The notes: generated from the sequence alone by a model not told the origin. A stretch of 64,000 nucleotides of DNA from Ensifer adhaerens (GCF_002940685.1 NZ_PNFP01000004.1:186001-250000), one strand, 5' to 3'. Shown: positions 35,744 through 45,575, counted from the first letter of the stretch. A program made the numbers and translations.

Positions 35744-35772
35744 AAAAAACCGCCCGTTTCCGGGCGGTTTTC
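35744..35772 (-). terminator. Terminator after rpsD
   Basis: CCGCCCG (35751-35757) pairs with CGGGCGG (35762-35768), flanked by seven A residues (35744-35750) and TTTT. Read on the minus strand it ends in a long T tract. Confidence 0.88.
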
Positions 35773-35799
35773 GAAACGTCACAAGGCGTGAGCCCCGGA

Positions 35800-36417
35800 T
35801 TAACGCGAATAGAATTCGACGACCAGGTGCGGTTCCATGACGACGGCGTAAGGCACGTCGGAGAGAACCGGAACGCGGACGTAGGTCGCAACCATCTTGT
35901 TGTGGTCGACTTCGATGTAGTCCGGAACGTCGCGCTCAGCGAGCTGAACCGATTCGAGAACGGTTACGAGCTGCTTGGACTTTTCCTTGACTTCGATGAC
36001 GTCGCCCGGCTTGCAACGGTAGGAACCGATGTTGACGCGGACGCCGTTGACCTTGACGTGGCCGTGGTTGACGAACTGACGGGCAGCAAAGACCGTCGGA
36101 ACGAACTTGGCGCGGTAGACGATCGCGTCGAGGCGCGATTCGAGCAGGCCGATCAGGTTTTCCGGGGTGTCACCCTTGCGGCGGGCAGCTTCAGCGAAGA
36201 TCGCGCGGAACTGCTTCTCGCGGATGTCGCCGTAATAGCCCTTGAGCTTCTGCTTGGCGCGCAGCTGTACACCGAAGTCCGAGAGCTTGGACTTGCGGCG
36301 CTGGCCGTGCTGGCCCGGGCCGTATTCGCGGCGGTTCACCGGGGACTTCGGACGGCCCCAGATGTTTTCGCCCATACGGCGGTCAATTTTGTACTTGGAC
36401 GATTCGCGCTTGCTCAT
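35800..36417 (-). CDS. rpsD: 30S ribosomal protein S4
   Basis: The primary 16S rRNA-binding protein that nucleates 30S body assembly. The 205-residue protein starts [21 protein letters not shown] and has an S4 RNA-binding domain (~94-155) with L-E-S-R-L-D-A and the A-R-Q-F-V-N-H-G-H motif. The frame is open 13 codons upstream, but the ATG at 36417 matches S4 start and length. The gene is single, not in the alpha operon, as in other rhizobia. A strong terminator follows. Confidence 0.97.
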   Translation of the reverse strand: MSKRESSKYKIDRRMGENIWGRPKSPVNRREYGPGQHGQRRKSKLSDFGVQLRAKQKLKGYYGDIREKQFRAIFAEAARRKGDTPENLIGLLESRLDAIVYRAKFVPTVFAARQFVNHGHVKVNGVRVNIGSYRCKPGDVIEVKEKSKQLVTVLESVQLAERDVPDYIEVDHNKMVATYVRVPVLSDVPYAVVMEPHLVVEFYSR

Positions 36418-36590
36418 CGCATTTCCTTTCAAACAGTTACACCGGCCTGTTTCCAAACCGGATCAAGGAAACACGCCCTCCTCTGAACCCATTTTCGAAG
36501 GTTCTGACAGGTTTCTCACGATCACGCAGACGGAGAAGCCACGGGACATGTCAAATGAAACACCGGACATTTCTGCCCGGCGTTGGGGCG

Positions 36591-36619
36591 GCTTTAGTGG
36601 GTCCGGCCCACATTGTCAA
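36591..36619 (-). promoter_or_regulatory. Candidate rpsD promoter
   Basis: On the minus strand TTGACA (36619-36614), a 17-bp spacer and TAAAGC (36596-36591) resemble a sigma-70 promoter about 175 bases before rpsD. The spacer contains a GTGGG/CCCAC dyad. The -10 match is only partial. Confidence 0.3.
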
Positions 36620-36645
36620 ACGAAATCGTGGCAAACGGGATTGGT

Positions 36646-37173
36646 TCAGGCCGGGTCCACAGGTCGAACCGTCTCCAGCGAGACAAGCAGCTTCCTGAGC
36701 AGCCCCGCCAGCGCAGCCCGGTCTTCCTTGCTCAGGCCCTCCAGGTATCGCGCTTCGCTCTTCATATCCGCGCGAAAGGCCGTTTCCGCAAGGGCTCTTC
36801 CCTTCTCGGTCAGCCCCACGACGCTGCTGCGGCCGTCCGCTGCCGAACGTTCGCGCACGATCAGCCCTGCCTTCTGCAGCCGATCGAGCCGGTGGGTCAG
36901 CCCACCCGACGAGATCATCAGAAGCGTATAGAGGTCGGTCGGCGTCAGCCGGTAAGGCGGTCCGGATCGCCGAAGCGTCGAGATCACGTCGAACTCGCCG
37001 CGGTCGAGGCCGAAGGAAGCGAAGGTCTCCTCGATCGAGGGGCGCACCAGATTGGAAAGGCGGTAGGCCCGCCCGAGGATGGTCATCGGTTCGGTATCGA
37101 GGTCGGGCAGCTCGGCCGTCCACTGCGCCTGCAGCCGGTCGACATGGTCTTTTTCTTCATTGCCGCTTCGCAT
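36646..37173 (-). CDS. MarR family transcriptional regulator
   Basis: A 175-residue MarR-type winged-helix regulator. The DNA-binding part is at ~65-125, with L-T-P-T-D-L-Y, G-G-L-T-H-R-L-D-R-L-Q-K-A-G-L-I and the wing R-E-R-S-A-A-D-G-R-S. The frame could begin at an ATG at 37197, but the ATG at 37173 has GGAG six bases upstream and the first start would sit inside an operator, so I prefer 37173. It is divergent from a cupin gene, with two matching inverted repeats between them, strongly suggesting local regulation. Confidence 0.9.
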   Translation of the reverse strand: MRSGNEEKDHVDRLQAQWTAELPDLDTEPMTILGRAYRLSNLVRPSIEETFASFGLDRGEFDVISTLRRSGPPYRLTPTDLYTLLMISSGGLTHRLDRLQKAGLIVRERSAADGRSSVVGLTEKGRALAETAFRADMKSEARYLEGLSKEDRAALAGLLRKLLVSLETVRPVDPA

Positions 37174-37196
37174 CGCGCACTCCGACTTTATTGACA

Positions 37197-37214
37197 TATC
37201 TTGACGAGAAGATA
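37197..37214. promoter_or_regulatory. MarR-type operator 1
   Basis: TATCTT (37197-37202), GACGAG, AAGATA (37209-37214): a 6+6 inverted repeat between the divergent MarR and cupin genes. It differs by one base from the reverse of operator 2. Confidence 0.65.
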
Positions 37215-37225
37215 GTTTTGCATAA

Positions 37226-37243
37226 TATCTTCTCGTGAAGATA
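37226..37243. promoter_or_regulatory. MarR-type operator 2
   Basis: TATCTT (37226-37231), CTCGTG, AAGATA (37238-37243). Its reverse complement equals operator 1 except for one spacer base. Its centre is 29 bp from operator 1, about three helical turns. Confidence 0.65.
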
Positions 37244-37282
37244 ACTCATTGCAACCGGCCAGCCAAGTCGATGGAGGCGAGC

Positions 37283-37618
37283 ATGTTTCATGTCATTCCG
37301 CGTAGCGCGCAGAAGCCAAGCCCCAAGCGGACGATCCTTTTCGAAGGCGGGCAATACGGCACGCCGATTTCGCTGTTCCTGATGGATGCGGAGCCGGGTC
37401 AGGGGCCGGCGCTGCACGTTCATCCCTATCCGGAGACATGGCTCATCCATTCCGGCGAGGCGGAATTCACAGTCGGCGAGCAAACGCTGGTCGGCACGGC
37501 CGGCGACATCATCGTCGTCGATGCCGGCACGCCCCACCGCTTCGTCAATTCGGGCACGACCCGGCTCGAAATGACCTGCATCCACGCCTCCGAGCGGGTG
37601 ATCCAGGAATGGGTCTGA
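37283..37618 (+). CDS. Cupin domain-containing protein
   Basis: A 111-residue single-domain cupin. The metal site is readable as H45-x-H47-x3-E51 in the first motif and H85 in the second (G-T-P-H-R-F-V-N). Function is unknown; small cupins of this type can be dioxygenases, isomerases or sensors. The ATG at 37283 follows GGAGG by five bases and is preferred to the open start at 37235, which would run through operator 2. It is probably repressed by the divergent MarR protein. Confidence 0.87.
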   Translation: MFHVIPRSAQKPSPKRTILFEGGQYGTPISLFLMDAEPGQGPALHVHPYPETWLIHSGEAEFTVGEQTLVGTAGDIIVVDAGTPHRFVNSGTTRLEMTCIHASERVIQEWV

Positions 37619-37697
37619 ATAACGCTGTCGCGACCGGCGTCGCGCGTACGCCGTCTGAATAGTGTCTTTGAGAATGCTGCCTCGGCTGGTCCGGGGC

Positions 37698-39218
37698 TCA
37701 CTCCGCCGCAGCGGCAGCAGCCGGGTCGACTGTATCGGGCCCGTTGGCATCACCCGGTGCGGTTTCGCTGCCAAGATCCGGGAAGGCAACGATGCGTTTT
37801 CCCGCGAAGTCCGCATGGATGACGATCAACCCGTGCTCCTCGAAGTAACCGAGCAGACGACGGGCCCGCCTTGCGGAATGGGTGCCATAGGCGCGCGCGA
37901 TCATCGCGTCTGAAGGACACGGCAGACCACGGACGGCAGCCTGCGCCATCATCAGGAAAACGGCCTGCAGGTCCTCGGTGACGCGATCGGCAAGCTGCAA
38001 GGCCTGCGCCCAGGTTTCCGTTGCAGCGGTCTCCGCGTCGATACCGGAGCGCGCGACGGCCATCTTGCGGCGGAAGGCGCTGAGCGACATTGCCGCCCCG
38101 GACGGTAGCCGGCGAATGCGGCATCGGACCAGGAAGTCCTGAAACAGTTCCGCATCGGGGCGAAACGCGGCTTCGGGATTGCTGAGGATTTCCGCAAAGA
38201 CACCGTCGAGCAGGCTCTCTTTTTCCTCGGTCGACAGCTCCGGCTGCGCCGGCCTTGCCTCGACCGGCGCGGCCGCTTCCGATCGAGGACGCGACAATTC
38301 GGCGAGGATGTCGGTCGTCGGGCGCGGCGGCGCAACCGCGCGGCGCATGATCGGCCGCGTCAGTTCCTCCGGGTCCGGCGTGAAGATCAGGTCTTCGACA
38401 TCCTGCGGCGCCTCCGGCAGCGGCATCAGCTTCGGGCTCGTCGAGCGGGCCGAGGTCTCGACCGCTCCGATCGTTACCTTGAGCGGCCGGCGCGACAGCG
38501 CCGGGCCGAGCGCGACGAACGAGCCGCGCTTCAGGTCGCGGAACATTTCCGCCGTGCGCCGGTCCATGCCGAGCAGATCGGCCGCGCGCAGCATGTCGAT
38601 GTCGAGGAAGGTGCGGCCCATCAGAAAGTTGGAGGCTTCCGCCGCCACGTTCTTGGCAAGCTTCGCCAGGCGCTGCGTGGCGATCACGCCGGCAAGGCCG
38701 CGCTTGCGGCCGCGGCACATGAGGTTGGTCATGGCGCCGAGCGAGATCTTGCGCACCTCCTCGGTGACGTCGCCGGCAACCGAAGGCGCAAACATCTGCG
38801 CCTCGTCGACGACGACGAGAACCGGATACCAGAATTCGCGGTCCGCATCGAACATGGCGTTCAGGAACACGCCGGCATTGCGCATCTGCTGCTCGATATC
38901 GAGGCCTTCCAGCGACAGCACGCAGGAGACGCGGTGCTGGCGGATGCGGTTGGCAATGCCGATCAACTCGGCGTCGGTCCGCTCACCCTCGACGACCACA
39001 TGGCCGAACTTGTCGGCGAGCGTGACGAAATCGCCCTCGGGATCGATGATGCACTGCTGCACCCAGGGTGCGGACTGTTCCAGCAGGCGGCGCAACAGGT
39101 GCGACTTGCCCGAACCGGAATTGCCCTGCACCAGAAGACGGGTGGCCAGAAGCTCCTCGATATCGAGCGAGGCCGATGTCCCTTCGGACGTCGCTCCCAT
39201 GTCGATGCCGACCTTCAT
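37698..39218 (-). CDS. HerA-like (DUF87) ATP-binding protein
   Basis: A 506-residue P-loop ATPase of the HerA/FtsK superfamily. Walker A is G32-N-S-G-S-G-K-S39 and Walker B V-L-V-V-V-D138-E-A-Q; G-R-K-R-G-L-A-G-V-I-A-T-Q-R follows as a sensor-like motif. A linker and a ~180-residue helical C-terminal part follow. In HerA-NurA systems the ATPase drives DNA end resection, but no NurA nuclease is nearby. The ATG at 39218 has GAGGTGGAC before it, and the 49-codon upstream extension looks non-coding. The gene is transcribed alone. Confidence 0.85.
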   Translation of the reverse strand: MKVGIDMGATSEGTSASLDIEELLATRLLVQGNSGSGKSHLLRRLLEQSAPWVQQCIIDPEGDFVTLADKFGHVVVEGERTDAELIGIANRIRQHRVSCVLSLEGLDIEQQMRNAGVFLNAMFDADREFWYPVLVVVDEAQMFAPSVAGDVTEEVRKISLGAMTNLMCRGRKRGLAGVIATQRLAKLAKNVAAEASNFLMGRTFLDIDMLRAADLLGMDRRTAEMFRDLKRGSFVALGPALSRRPLKVTIGAVETSARSTSPKLMPLPEAPQDVEDLIFTPDPEELTRPIMRRAVAPPRPTTDILAELSRPRSEAAAPVEARPAQPELSTEEKESLLDGVFAEILSNPEAAFRPDAELFQDFLVRCRIRRLPSGAAMSLSAFRRKMAVARSGIDAETAATETWAQALQLADRVTEDLQAVFLMMAQAAVRGLPCPSDAMIARAYGTHSARRARRLLGYFEEHGLIVIHADFAGKRIVAFPDLGSETAPGDANGPDTVDPAAAAAAE

Positions 39219-39561
39219 GTCCACCTCTTCGTGCGAATGCGGCCCTGATGACAGGAACCGCCGTATCTTTACGTTTTCACGCTCTTCCGGTCGCAAGACC
39301 GGCGCGTCGCTGCTCAATGCTTTAGATGATTCGCGATCGCGCGGAGACCGCCATTCGGGCGACACCTAACATGGTTTTCCCGGAATGCGTGGCGCCAGGA
39401 GCGAAAACCCACAGAGAAAACGCCCACGAAAATCGCTGTTGAACTCAGGTCGCGCTGCTTTTTCCACAATAAGAAGTTGAATTGCACGCGCCCGTAACTT
39501 TCGAGAGCGCAAACCTGTCCCCATATAGGGTGACAGACGCTGAGGATTGCGTGGGGGACCG
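39219..39561. other. Divergent intergenic region, HerA-like / small TM gene (343 bp)
   Basis: The region should hold both divergent promoters. I see no RNA gene and no convincing operator. The HerA-like frame stays open to 39365, but the sequence there lacks conserved domain content. Confidence 0.35.
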
Positions 39562-39747
39562 ATGCAGCAGAACGAAACGGAACGCCACTTCGAGATGAAC
39601 AATCTCGATCAACGGATGCGTGACGCCTACGAGCAAGGCCAACCCGTCATCTCGAAGGCGCAAGCTGAAAATACGGGCCGCAAGAACTTCCTGCTGGCGT
39701 GCGCCTTGGTCTCCCTGATCGCCATACTGCTGGCGATCCTGACCTAG
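39562..39747 (+). CDS. Small single-TM hypothetical protein
   Basis: A 61-residue protein: a hydrophilic charged N-terminus (~40 residues) and one C-terminal hydrophobic segment ([18 protein letters not shown]), so probably tail-anchored in the inner membrane. GGGGGA precedes the ATG at 39562. It overlaps the convergent murI gene tail to tail by four bases (39744-39747). I recognise no family. Confidence 0.65.
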   Translation: MQQNETERHFEMNNLDQRMRDAYEQGQPVISKAQAENTGRKNFLLACALVSLIAILLAILT

Positions 39748-40589
39748 TCGGCTATCTCGACCTGCCCTGCCCGCTCGGCAACGGCTGCATTTGCCGTCAC
39801 CGTCAGTCCGAACCCCTGCATCAGTCGTCTCGTGGCGAAGTCCGGTTTGCCCGAGGTGAAGATCGCCGGATCGTGGCCGTTGAACGGCGCAAAGCCGTTC
39901 GGCTGCGGCACCAGCGAGCGTGCACGCCGGGCAATCGCCTCGGCCGGGTCGAGCCAGTCGACCGGCCATGGCGCAAGCCTGCGGAAGAGATTGGCCATGA
40001 AGGGATAATGCGTGCAGGCAAGCACGACGATGTCGGTCTTACGGCCGTCCAACTCGACGAAGCATGGGGCGATTTCGGCAAGCACGGTCTCGTCGTCGAG
40101 CTTTTCGCCGCGGATATAGGCCTCCGCCATCTTGGCCAGGTTCTCCGAGCCGACGAGCCGCACATGGCATTGGCTGGCAAAGGACTGGATGAGATCGCGC
40201 GTATAGGCACGCTTGACGGTACCCGGCGTCGCCAGCACGGAAACGAGCCCGGAGCGCGTGCGCTCGGCCGCCGGCTTGATCGCCGGCACCGTGCCGACGA
40301 AGGTCATCTGAGGATAGGCCGCGCGCAGATCGGCGCCGACGAGCGTGAAGGCGGTGTTGCAGGCGATCACACAGATTTCCGGATCGTGCTCGGCAAGCAG
40401 CTTGCCGAAGAGTTCGATGACCCGCTCTTTCAGCGCCGCCTCTTCCCAGCCGCCATAGGGAAAGCCGGCATCGTCGGCGACATAGATGAAGTGCCGCTCG
40501 GGCATCAGCACCCTCGCCTCGCGCAGCACGGTCAGGCCGCCGATGCCGCTGTCGAAGACGAGGATGGGTTTCAGTTCACTCGCTGTCAC
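39744..40589 (-). CDS. murI: Glutamate racemase
   Basis: Converts L- to D-glutamate for peptidoglycan. The two catalytic cysteines are C77 in I-A-C-N-T-A and C192 in L-A-C-T-H-Y-P-F, with the F-D-S-G-I-G-G-L-T start motif. The start is uncertain: a GTG at 40589 gives 281 residues, and a GTG at 40619 gives 291. I prefer 40589 because it overlaps the upstream gene less and has a better spaced purine element. It is coupled to the RNA methyltransferase gene. Confidence 0.93.
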   Translation of the reverse strand: MTASELKPILVFDSGIGGLTVLREARVLMPERHFIYVADDAGFPYGGWEEAALKERVIELFGKLLAEHDPEICVIACNTAFTLVGADLRAAYPQMTFVGTVPAIKPAAERTRSGLVSVLATPGTVKRAYTRDLIQSFASQCHVRLVGSENLAKMAEAYIRGEKLDDETVLAEIAPCFVELDGRKTDIVVLACTHYPFMANLFRRLAPWPVDWLDPAEAIARRARSLVPQPNGFAPFNGHDPAIFTSGKPDFATRRLMQGFGLTVTANAAVAERAGQVEIAD

Positions 40590-41421
40590 CTTTGTCTCGC
40601 GCTTTCCTGCTGTGTTCACCCCTGCTGTGCTCGCTTGGAGCGCCGGAGCCCCGCGGGTTTTCCCGCGTGAACCGGTCGAGCGAAGAAATGACGCCGCGCA
40701 GCACCTGGATTTCGGATTCGGTAAAGGACGGTCTGGTCAGAACCGCGCGCAGGTTCTCGATCAATTTCGGCTTTTTGTCGGCGGAGCGGAAATAGTTGCG
40801 CGCGTCGAGCGCCTCCTCGACATGTTCGAAGAGGCCCTGCAGATGCTCCTTGGTCGCCGGCCGCTGCTCGATCGCCTGGAACGAGGTCTGGTCCTCCGAT
40901 TCCATGCCGGTCTTCAGCCACTCATAGGACATCAGAAGCACGGCCTGCGCGAGATTGAGCGAGGCGAAGGCCGGATTGACCGGAAAGGTCACGATCTCGT
41001 CAGCGAGCGCCACTTCCTCGTTGGTCAGGCCCGTGCGCTCGCGCCCGAAGAGGATGCCGGTCTTTTCGCCGCCCTGGAAGCGCTGGCGCAGCGTGCGCGC
41101 CGCAACGATCGGCGAGCGCACCGGCTTGTAGCCGTCGCGGTCGCGTGCCGTCGTCGCATAGACGAAGTTGAGGTCGGCGATCGCCTCCTCGACCGAACCA
41201 TAGAGCTTGGCGGTGTCGATCACGTGGTCGGCGCGGCTTGCGGCAGAGCGCGCCTTTTCGCTCGGCCAGCCGTCGCGCGGATTGACGAGCCGAAGCTCCG
41301 CCAGGCCGAAATTCGCCATTGCGCGGGCGACCATGCCGATGTTTTCGCCGAGCTGCGGATAGGCGAGAATAATCGCCGGTCCTTCCGCCAGAAGTTCGCG
41401 CTCGCTGTTCGTACCTGCCAT
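40576..41421 (-). CDS. TrmJ-like SPOUT RNA methyltransferase
   Basis: A 281-residue SpoU/TrmH-family 2'-O-ribose methyltransferase with the knotted SPOUT fold. The motifs are [13 protein letters not shown] (motif 1), [13 protein letters not shown] (motif 2) and A-S-L-N-L-A-Q-A-V (motif 3). TrmJ acts at tRNA position 32; the assignment to TrmJ rather than another SPOUT enzyme is from similarity by eye. ttcA, which also acts at tRNA position 32, is 6 kb away. The ATG at 41421 is favoured over an open start 14 codons upstream. Confidence 0.87.
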   Translation of the reverse strand: MAGTNSERELLAEGPAIILAYPQLGENIGMVARAMANFGLAELRLVNPRDGWPSEKARSAASRADHVIDTAKLYGSVEEAIADLNFVYATTARDRDGYKPVRSPIVAARTLRQRFQGGEKTGILFGRERTGLTNEEVALADEIVTFPVNPAFASLNLAQAVLLMSYEWLKTGMESEDQTSFQAIEQRPATKEHLQGLFEHVEEALDARNYFRSADKKPKLIENLRAVLTRPSFTESEIQVLRGVISSLDRFTRENPRGSGAPSEHSRGEHSRKARDKGDSE

Positions 41422-41485
41422 TTCCGTAGCCTTCGCCTTTCGTTCGGCGCTTCCCTTGCACAAATGGCGCAGAAATTAAAGTCCG

Positions 41486-43462
41486 CTACAAATGAAGCCG
41501 GTTGAGAGAGACGCCGATCATCTCCAGACCCAGCTCCGCATCGTCCTTCGAGATCGGCAGATGGCGATCGACCGGCGCGCCGATCCGGCCGACCTCATAG
41601 AAATAGGCCGAAGCCTTCTCGCGCACCGACTGCACGAGCGCGAGATTGATGTCGATGTCGCCCTTGAAATCGGATCCTTCCGGCTCCGCTTCCGTGTTGA
41701 CCCGCCGCGCGAAGACCCGGGCCCAATAGGTGCAGGCCATGAAGATCGCCAGCGCCTGACGCACATGGCCCGGACGCGTCACCAGTTGCCACGGAAGCCC
41801 GAGCGGCTTTGCCGCCGCCGCGAGCTCGCGATAGGCTCGGTCGAGCGCCTGGGAGCGGGCAACGAGACCCATTCCGGACGTGCCGTCCCGCGCGGCCTGC
41901 AACAGGCCGATGAGTTCGTCGCACCAAGTCGCGACAGCGGCATCGAGCGTCGTGCGGGTCCGTGTCGGGAAAACGACGAAGGCAACCGCAGCGCCGGCGA
42001 TCGAGCCGATCATCGTTTCCTCCAGGCGCAGTTGCAGCAGATGCGGGCTCAGCACGCCCATCAGGCTATAGACCAGCGACAGAACGACGGAGATGAAGAA
42101 GGTCATCGTCGCATAGGAGACGGCGAGGAAATAGAAGGCGAGAAAGACGCAAAGCGCGCTGAGCGGCAGCACCAGGTAGATATTGCCGGCTACCAGCGTA
42201 CCGACAATGATGCCGACCACAATGCCAAAGAGTGTGCCGGCCGAGCGCTGCAGCGCCTTGACCGCCGTATCGCCGCGCGAGCGCGTATTGGTGAAGACGA
42301 GAAACGCCGCAAGCACGGCCCAGAACCAGCGCTCGCGCGACAGCATCAGCCCGAACACCATGGCGATACCAGAAGCGAGCGTGATCTGGATCGCCGCCTT
42401 CAAGGCCGGATCGTTCAGCGACGGCCTCCAGCGGGCGGCAACGCCGCTCAAGTGCAGGGGCGGCTCTTCCAGATCGGCCGGCGTCAGCTTTGCAAGGCTT
42501 CGGGCGAGCCTTTGCCGGACGTTGCGCAGCCACAGCAGCGCCGTCACCGTTTCCTGTCGCCTTGGTGCCGGATCGCCGAGCCGCGCGATCTCCTCGTCGA
42601 TCCGCCCGCCGTCGCGGGCCACCATCGCCTCCACCAGCGCCGGCGGCGGCATCGACTGGAAACTCACCACGATCACGCTTTCGGCCGCCAGATGCAGATC
42701 GAAGAGATTGACGACGACATCGGCGGAGGCAAGGCCCGGCTCCGGTTCCGGCCGCCGGTTTTCGGTCGGAATGAAGCTTTCCGCCATCAGCACCGCTTCC
42801 TTCAGCCGCTCTTCCGCCGTGTGCAGCCGGCGCCGGTCGACTTCGGAAAGAACCGGCTTGCGGGCGATCTCTGCCAGTTGCAGCAGCATCTGGTCGACGC
42901 GGCGCTGCACGCTCGCCGTCGCGCGCAGGAGATCCTGGTAGCGGTCATCCGGCAGCAGGCGCGTGCGAACGAGATGCGCGACCGTGGCGGACACGGCCGC
43001 CCCGAAGAACAGCGCCGGCAACTGGTCGAGTGTCGGTCTCAGATAGGCGCCGGTGAAATAGGACATGAAGGCGAACATGCCGACGGCAAAACCGCGAGGC
43101 CCGAAGGCGCGGCCATAGACCGCGAGGAAGATGATCAACAGGGAGACGACGTCGGAGACGTAGCGGTGATTCTCGAGCACCGAGGCGAGCCCGACCATGG
43201 AAACACCGACGAGCACGGCGATGATGCGCGTCAGCCGCTGGCCAGCAACAGTGCGATCGCGCACCGCGAGGCCTCCTTCGATCGACAGCGACGCGGCAAG
43301 GCCGAAGGCCGCCGGCGGCAACGGTGCGACGAGGTAATGAAACGCCATCAGCAACAGGATGGAGACAACGATCGTCGCGGTGATGCGCGAGGCCTGCCGC
43401 AGGCGGGAGAAGGCCGGATCGTTGGCAAGAAGCCAATCGCGCATGCGGGAACGAAGTGCCAT
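41486..43462 (-). CDS. FUSC family transporter (aromatic acid/AaeB-like)
   Basis: A 658-residue membrane protein of the FUSC/AaeB type: two sets of ~5-6 TM segments (about 20-165 and 335-480), each followed by a cytoplasmic helical domain. A-V-L-A-A-F-L-V-F-T-N-T-R-S-R-G-D-T lies in the second membrane block. Such proteins are linked to aromatic acid export and resistance. The membrane-fusion partner (AaeA-like) is not adjacent. AAAGG lies six bases before the ATG at 43462, making it better than the open start at 43615. Confidence 0.85.
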   Translation of the reverse strand: MALRSRMRDWLLANDPAFSRLRQASRITATIVVSILLLMAFHYLVAPLPPAAFGLAASLSIEGGLAVRDRTVAGQRLTRIIAVLVGVSMVGLASVLENHRYVSDVVSLLIIFLAVYGRAFGPRGFAVGMFAFMSYFTGAYLRPTLDQLPALFFGAAVSATVAHLVRTRLLPDDRYQDLLRATASVQRRVDQMLLQLAEIARKPVLSEVDRRRLHTAEERLKEAVLMAESFIPTENRRPEPEPGLASADVVVNLFDLHLAAESVIVVSFQSMPPPALVEAMVARDGGRIDEEIARLGDPAPRRQETVTALLWLRNVRQRLARSLAKLTPADLEEPPLHLSGVAARWRPSLNDPALKAAIQITLASGIAMVFGLMLSRERWFWAVLAAFLVFTNTRSRGDTAVKALQRSAGTLFGIVVGIIVGTLVAGNIYLVLPLSALCVFLAFYFLAVSYATMTFFISVVLSLVYSLMGVLSPHLLQLRLEETMIGSIAGAAVAFVVFPTRTRTTLDAAVATWCDELIGLLQAARDGTSGMGLVARSQALDRAYRELAAAAKPLGLPWQLVTRPGHVRQALAIFMACTYWARVFARRVNTEAEPEGSDFKGDIDINLALVQSVREKASAYFYEVGRIGAPVDRHLPISKDDAELGLEMIGVSLNRLHL

Positions 43463-43740
43463 CGGTCGCCTTTGCCTGTCCCGCGGTCGCCTGCTGATGC
43501 GCGCCGCTTTCGCCGGTTCTTCCTGCATAACGACAGGATCGATCTTTTCAAGGCCTGCGGGATGAAAGCCACCCTTGAAAAGCCGTGGCAAAGCCGCGCT
43601 CGGCGCCCGTCTCAACCTCCGTCCAAAGTTTCAGCCAAGCATGCTTTGCCTTGTCGGTTCTGAGTGCTATAGGGCACAGGATTTTTCAGAGAGGAAGGGA
43701 CATCGCTCCCGCTGTCCCGCATAAGCTACGAGGCATATTC

Positions 43741-44955
43741 ATGGCAAAGATCAAGGTCGCCAATCCGGTCGTCGAACTCGACGGCGATGAGATGACCCGC
43801 ATCATCTGGCAGTTCATCAAGGACAAGCTGATCCATCCCTACCTCGACGTCGATCTGGAATATTACGACCTCAGCGTCGAAAACCGCGATGCCACCGAAG
43901 ACCAGGTGACGATCGACGCCGCCAACGCCATCAAGAAGCACGGCGTCGGCGTCAAGTGCGCCACCATCACGCCGGACGAAGCCCGCGTCGAGGAGTTCAA
44001 ACTGAAGAAGATGTGGAAGTCGCCGAACGGCACGATCCGCAACATCCTCGGCGGCGTCATCTTCCGCGAGCCGATCATCTGCAAGAACGTCCCGCGCCTG
44101 GTTCCGGGCTGGACCAAGCCGATCATCGTCGGCCGTCACGCCTTCGGCGACCAGTACCGCGCCACCGACTTCAAGTTCCCGGGCAAGGGCAAGCTGACGA
44201 TGAAGTTCGTCGGCGAAGACGGCAAGGAAATCGAATACGACGTCTTCGACGCACCGTCGGCCGGCGTTGCCATGGGCATGTACAACCTCGACGATTCGAT
44301 CACCGAATTCGCTCGCGCGTCGTTCAACTACGGCATCCAGCGCAAGGTTCCGGTCTACCTGTCGACCAAGAACACCATCCTCAAGGTCTATGACGGCCGC
44401 TTCAAGGACATCTTCCAGCAGGTCTTCGACGCCGAGTTCGCCGACAAGTTCAAGGAACTGAAGATCTGGTACGAACACCGCCTGATCGACGACATGGTCG
44501 CTTCGGCTCTGAAGTGGTCCGGCGGCTACGTCTGGGCGTGCAAGAACTACGACGGCGACGTGCAGTCGGACATCGTGGCCCAGGGCTTCGGCTCGCTCGG
44601 CCTGATGACCTCGGTTCTGATGACGCCGGATGGTAAGACGGTTGAAGCCGAAGCCGCGCACGGCACGGTCACCCGCCACTACCGCCAGCACCAGAAGGGC
44701 GAGGAAACCTCGACCAACTCGATCGCCTCGATCTTCGCCTGGACGCGTGGCCTTGCCCACCGCGCCAAGCTCGACGGCAACGCCGAACTGGCAAAGTTCT
44801 CCGAAACCCTCGAGAAGGTCTGCGTCGACACCGTCGAAGCCGGCTTCATGACCAAGGACCTGGCGCTCCTCATCGGTCCCGATCAGCCGTGGCTCTCGAC
44901 CACCGGCTTCCTCGACAAGATCGACGAGAACCTGCAGAAGGCCATGGCTGCCTGA
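43741..44955 (+). CDS. icd: NADP-dependent isocitrate dehydrogenase
   Basis: Oxidative decarboxylation of isocitrate to 2-oxoglutarate in the TCA cycle. The 404-residue protein is of the homodimeric eukaryote-like (subfamily II) type, as in other rhizobia: [24 protein letters not shown] start, [12 protein letters not shown] substrate loop, and A-H-G-T-V-T-R-H-Y cofactor region. The frame extends upstream but the ATG at 43741 fits length and homology. Confidence 0.97.
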   Translation: MAKIKVANPVVELDGDEMTRIIWQFIKDKLIHPYLDVDLEYYDLSVENRDATEDQVTIDAANAIKKHGVGVKCATITPDEARVEEFKLKKMWKSPNGTIRNILGGVIFREPIICKNVPRLVPGWTKPIIVGRHAFGDQYRATDFKFPGKGKLTMKFVGEDGKEIEYDVFDAPSAGVAMGMYNLDDSITEFARASFNYGIQRKVPVYLSTKNTILKVYDGRFKDIFQQVFDAEFADKFKELKIWYEHRLIDDMVASALKWSGGYVWACKNYDGDVQSDIVAQGFGSLGLMTSVLMTPDGKTVEAEAAHGTVTRHYRQHQKGEETSTNSIASIFAWTRGLAHRAKLDGNAELAKFSETLEKVCVDTVEAGFMTKDLALLIGPDQPWLSTTGFLDKIDENLQKAMAA

Positions 44956-44978
44956 TAGGCTCGACAGAGCCTGAAAAA

Positions 44979-45575
44979 ATGATCGCGCCGATTTCCCCGC
45001 GCAACGCCCTGACGATCGCTCGCATCGTCAGGGTCAATCACGCCGGGGAATTCGGCGCGATCCGTATTTATGGAGCCCAGATCGCGGTCGCACGCTGGCT
45101 CTATAAGGATTGCGTGCCGATGCTCTCGGAAATGCTCGGCCACGAGATCGAGCATTGCGCGCTGTTCCGCGCGGCCATGCCGGCGCGAAAATCGCGCCCC
45201 TGCCGCATCATGCAATTCTGGAGCTTGGGCGGCTGGCTTCTCGGCTTCGTAACGGCTCTCTCCGGTCGCCGCGCCATCTGGGCATGCACGGCAGCCGTGG
45301 AAGCCGCCGTGCATCGCCATCTTGACGATCAGTTGCATTTCCTCGCCGACAAGGATCCGGAGCTGCATGCCCTCATCCTGTCGATCCGCGAGGAGGAACT
45401 GGCTCATCTTGATCACGCCGAGGCGCAGCTCTCGGGTGAAGACAGGTTCGCCAAAGCGCTCCGTGCCGCCATTTCCCTTGCCACCAATACGCTGATCTGG
45501 CTTTCGACCTGGGGCGATTCTGCGCGCATGGCGTCGGCCCTGCGGCAGGCCTTGACGCAACCCAGCCCACGCTAG
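44979..45575 (+). CDS. COQ7-type demethoxyubiquinone hydroxylase family protein
   Basis: A 198-residue carboxylate-bridged diiron protein of the COQ7 family, which hydroxylates demethoxyubiquinone in ubiquinone synthesis. Ligands are visible: E24 (N-H-A-G-E), E56 and H59 (E-I-E-H), the glutamate in A-A-V-E-A-A-V-H, and E-E-E-L-A-H near the end. One or two hydrophobic helices suggest membrane association. The ATG at 44979 lies 23 bases after icd, so read-through is likely. The ribosome site is weak and the start is uncertain by a few codons. Confidence 0.88.
   Translation: MIAPISPRNALTIARIVRVNHAGEFGAIRIYGAQIAVARWLYKDCVPMLSEMLGHEIEHCALFRAAMPARKSRPCRIMQFWSLGGWLLGFVTALSGRRAIWACTAAVEAAVHRHLDDQLHFLADKDPELHALILSIREEELAHLDHAEAQLSGEDRFAKALRAAISLATNTLIWLSTWGDSARMASALRQALTQPSPR

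Noticed and set aside
39519-39530. CCCATATAGGG as a palindromic operator
   Set aside because: Only CCC/GGG pair; the centre is not symmetric.
41492-43663. 723-codon antisense frame opposite the FUSC transporter
   Set aside because: It lacks hydrophobic structure and domains; the FUSC gene on the other strand explains it.
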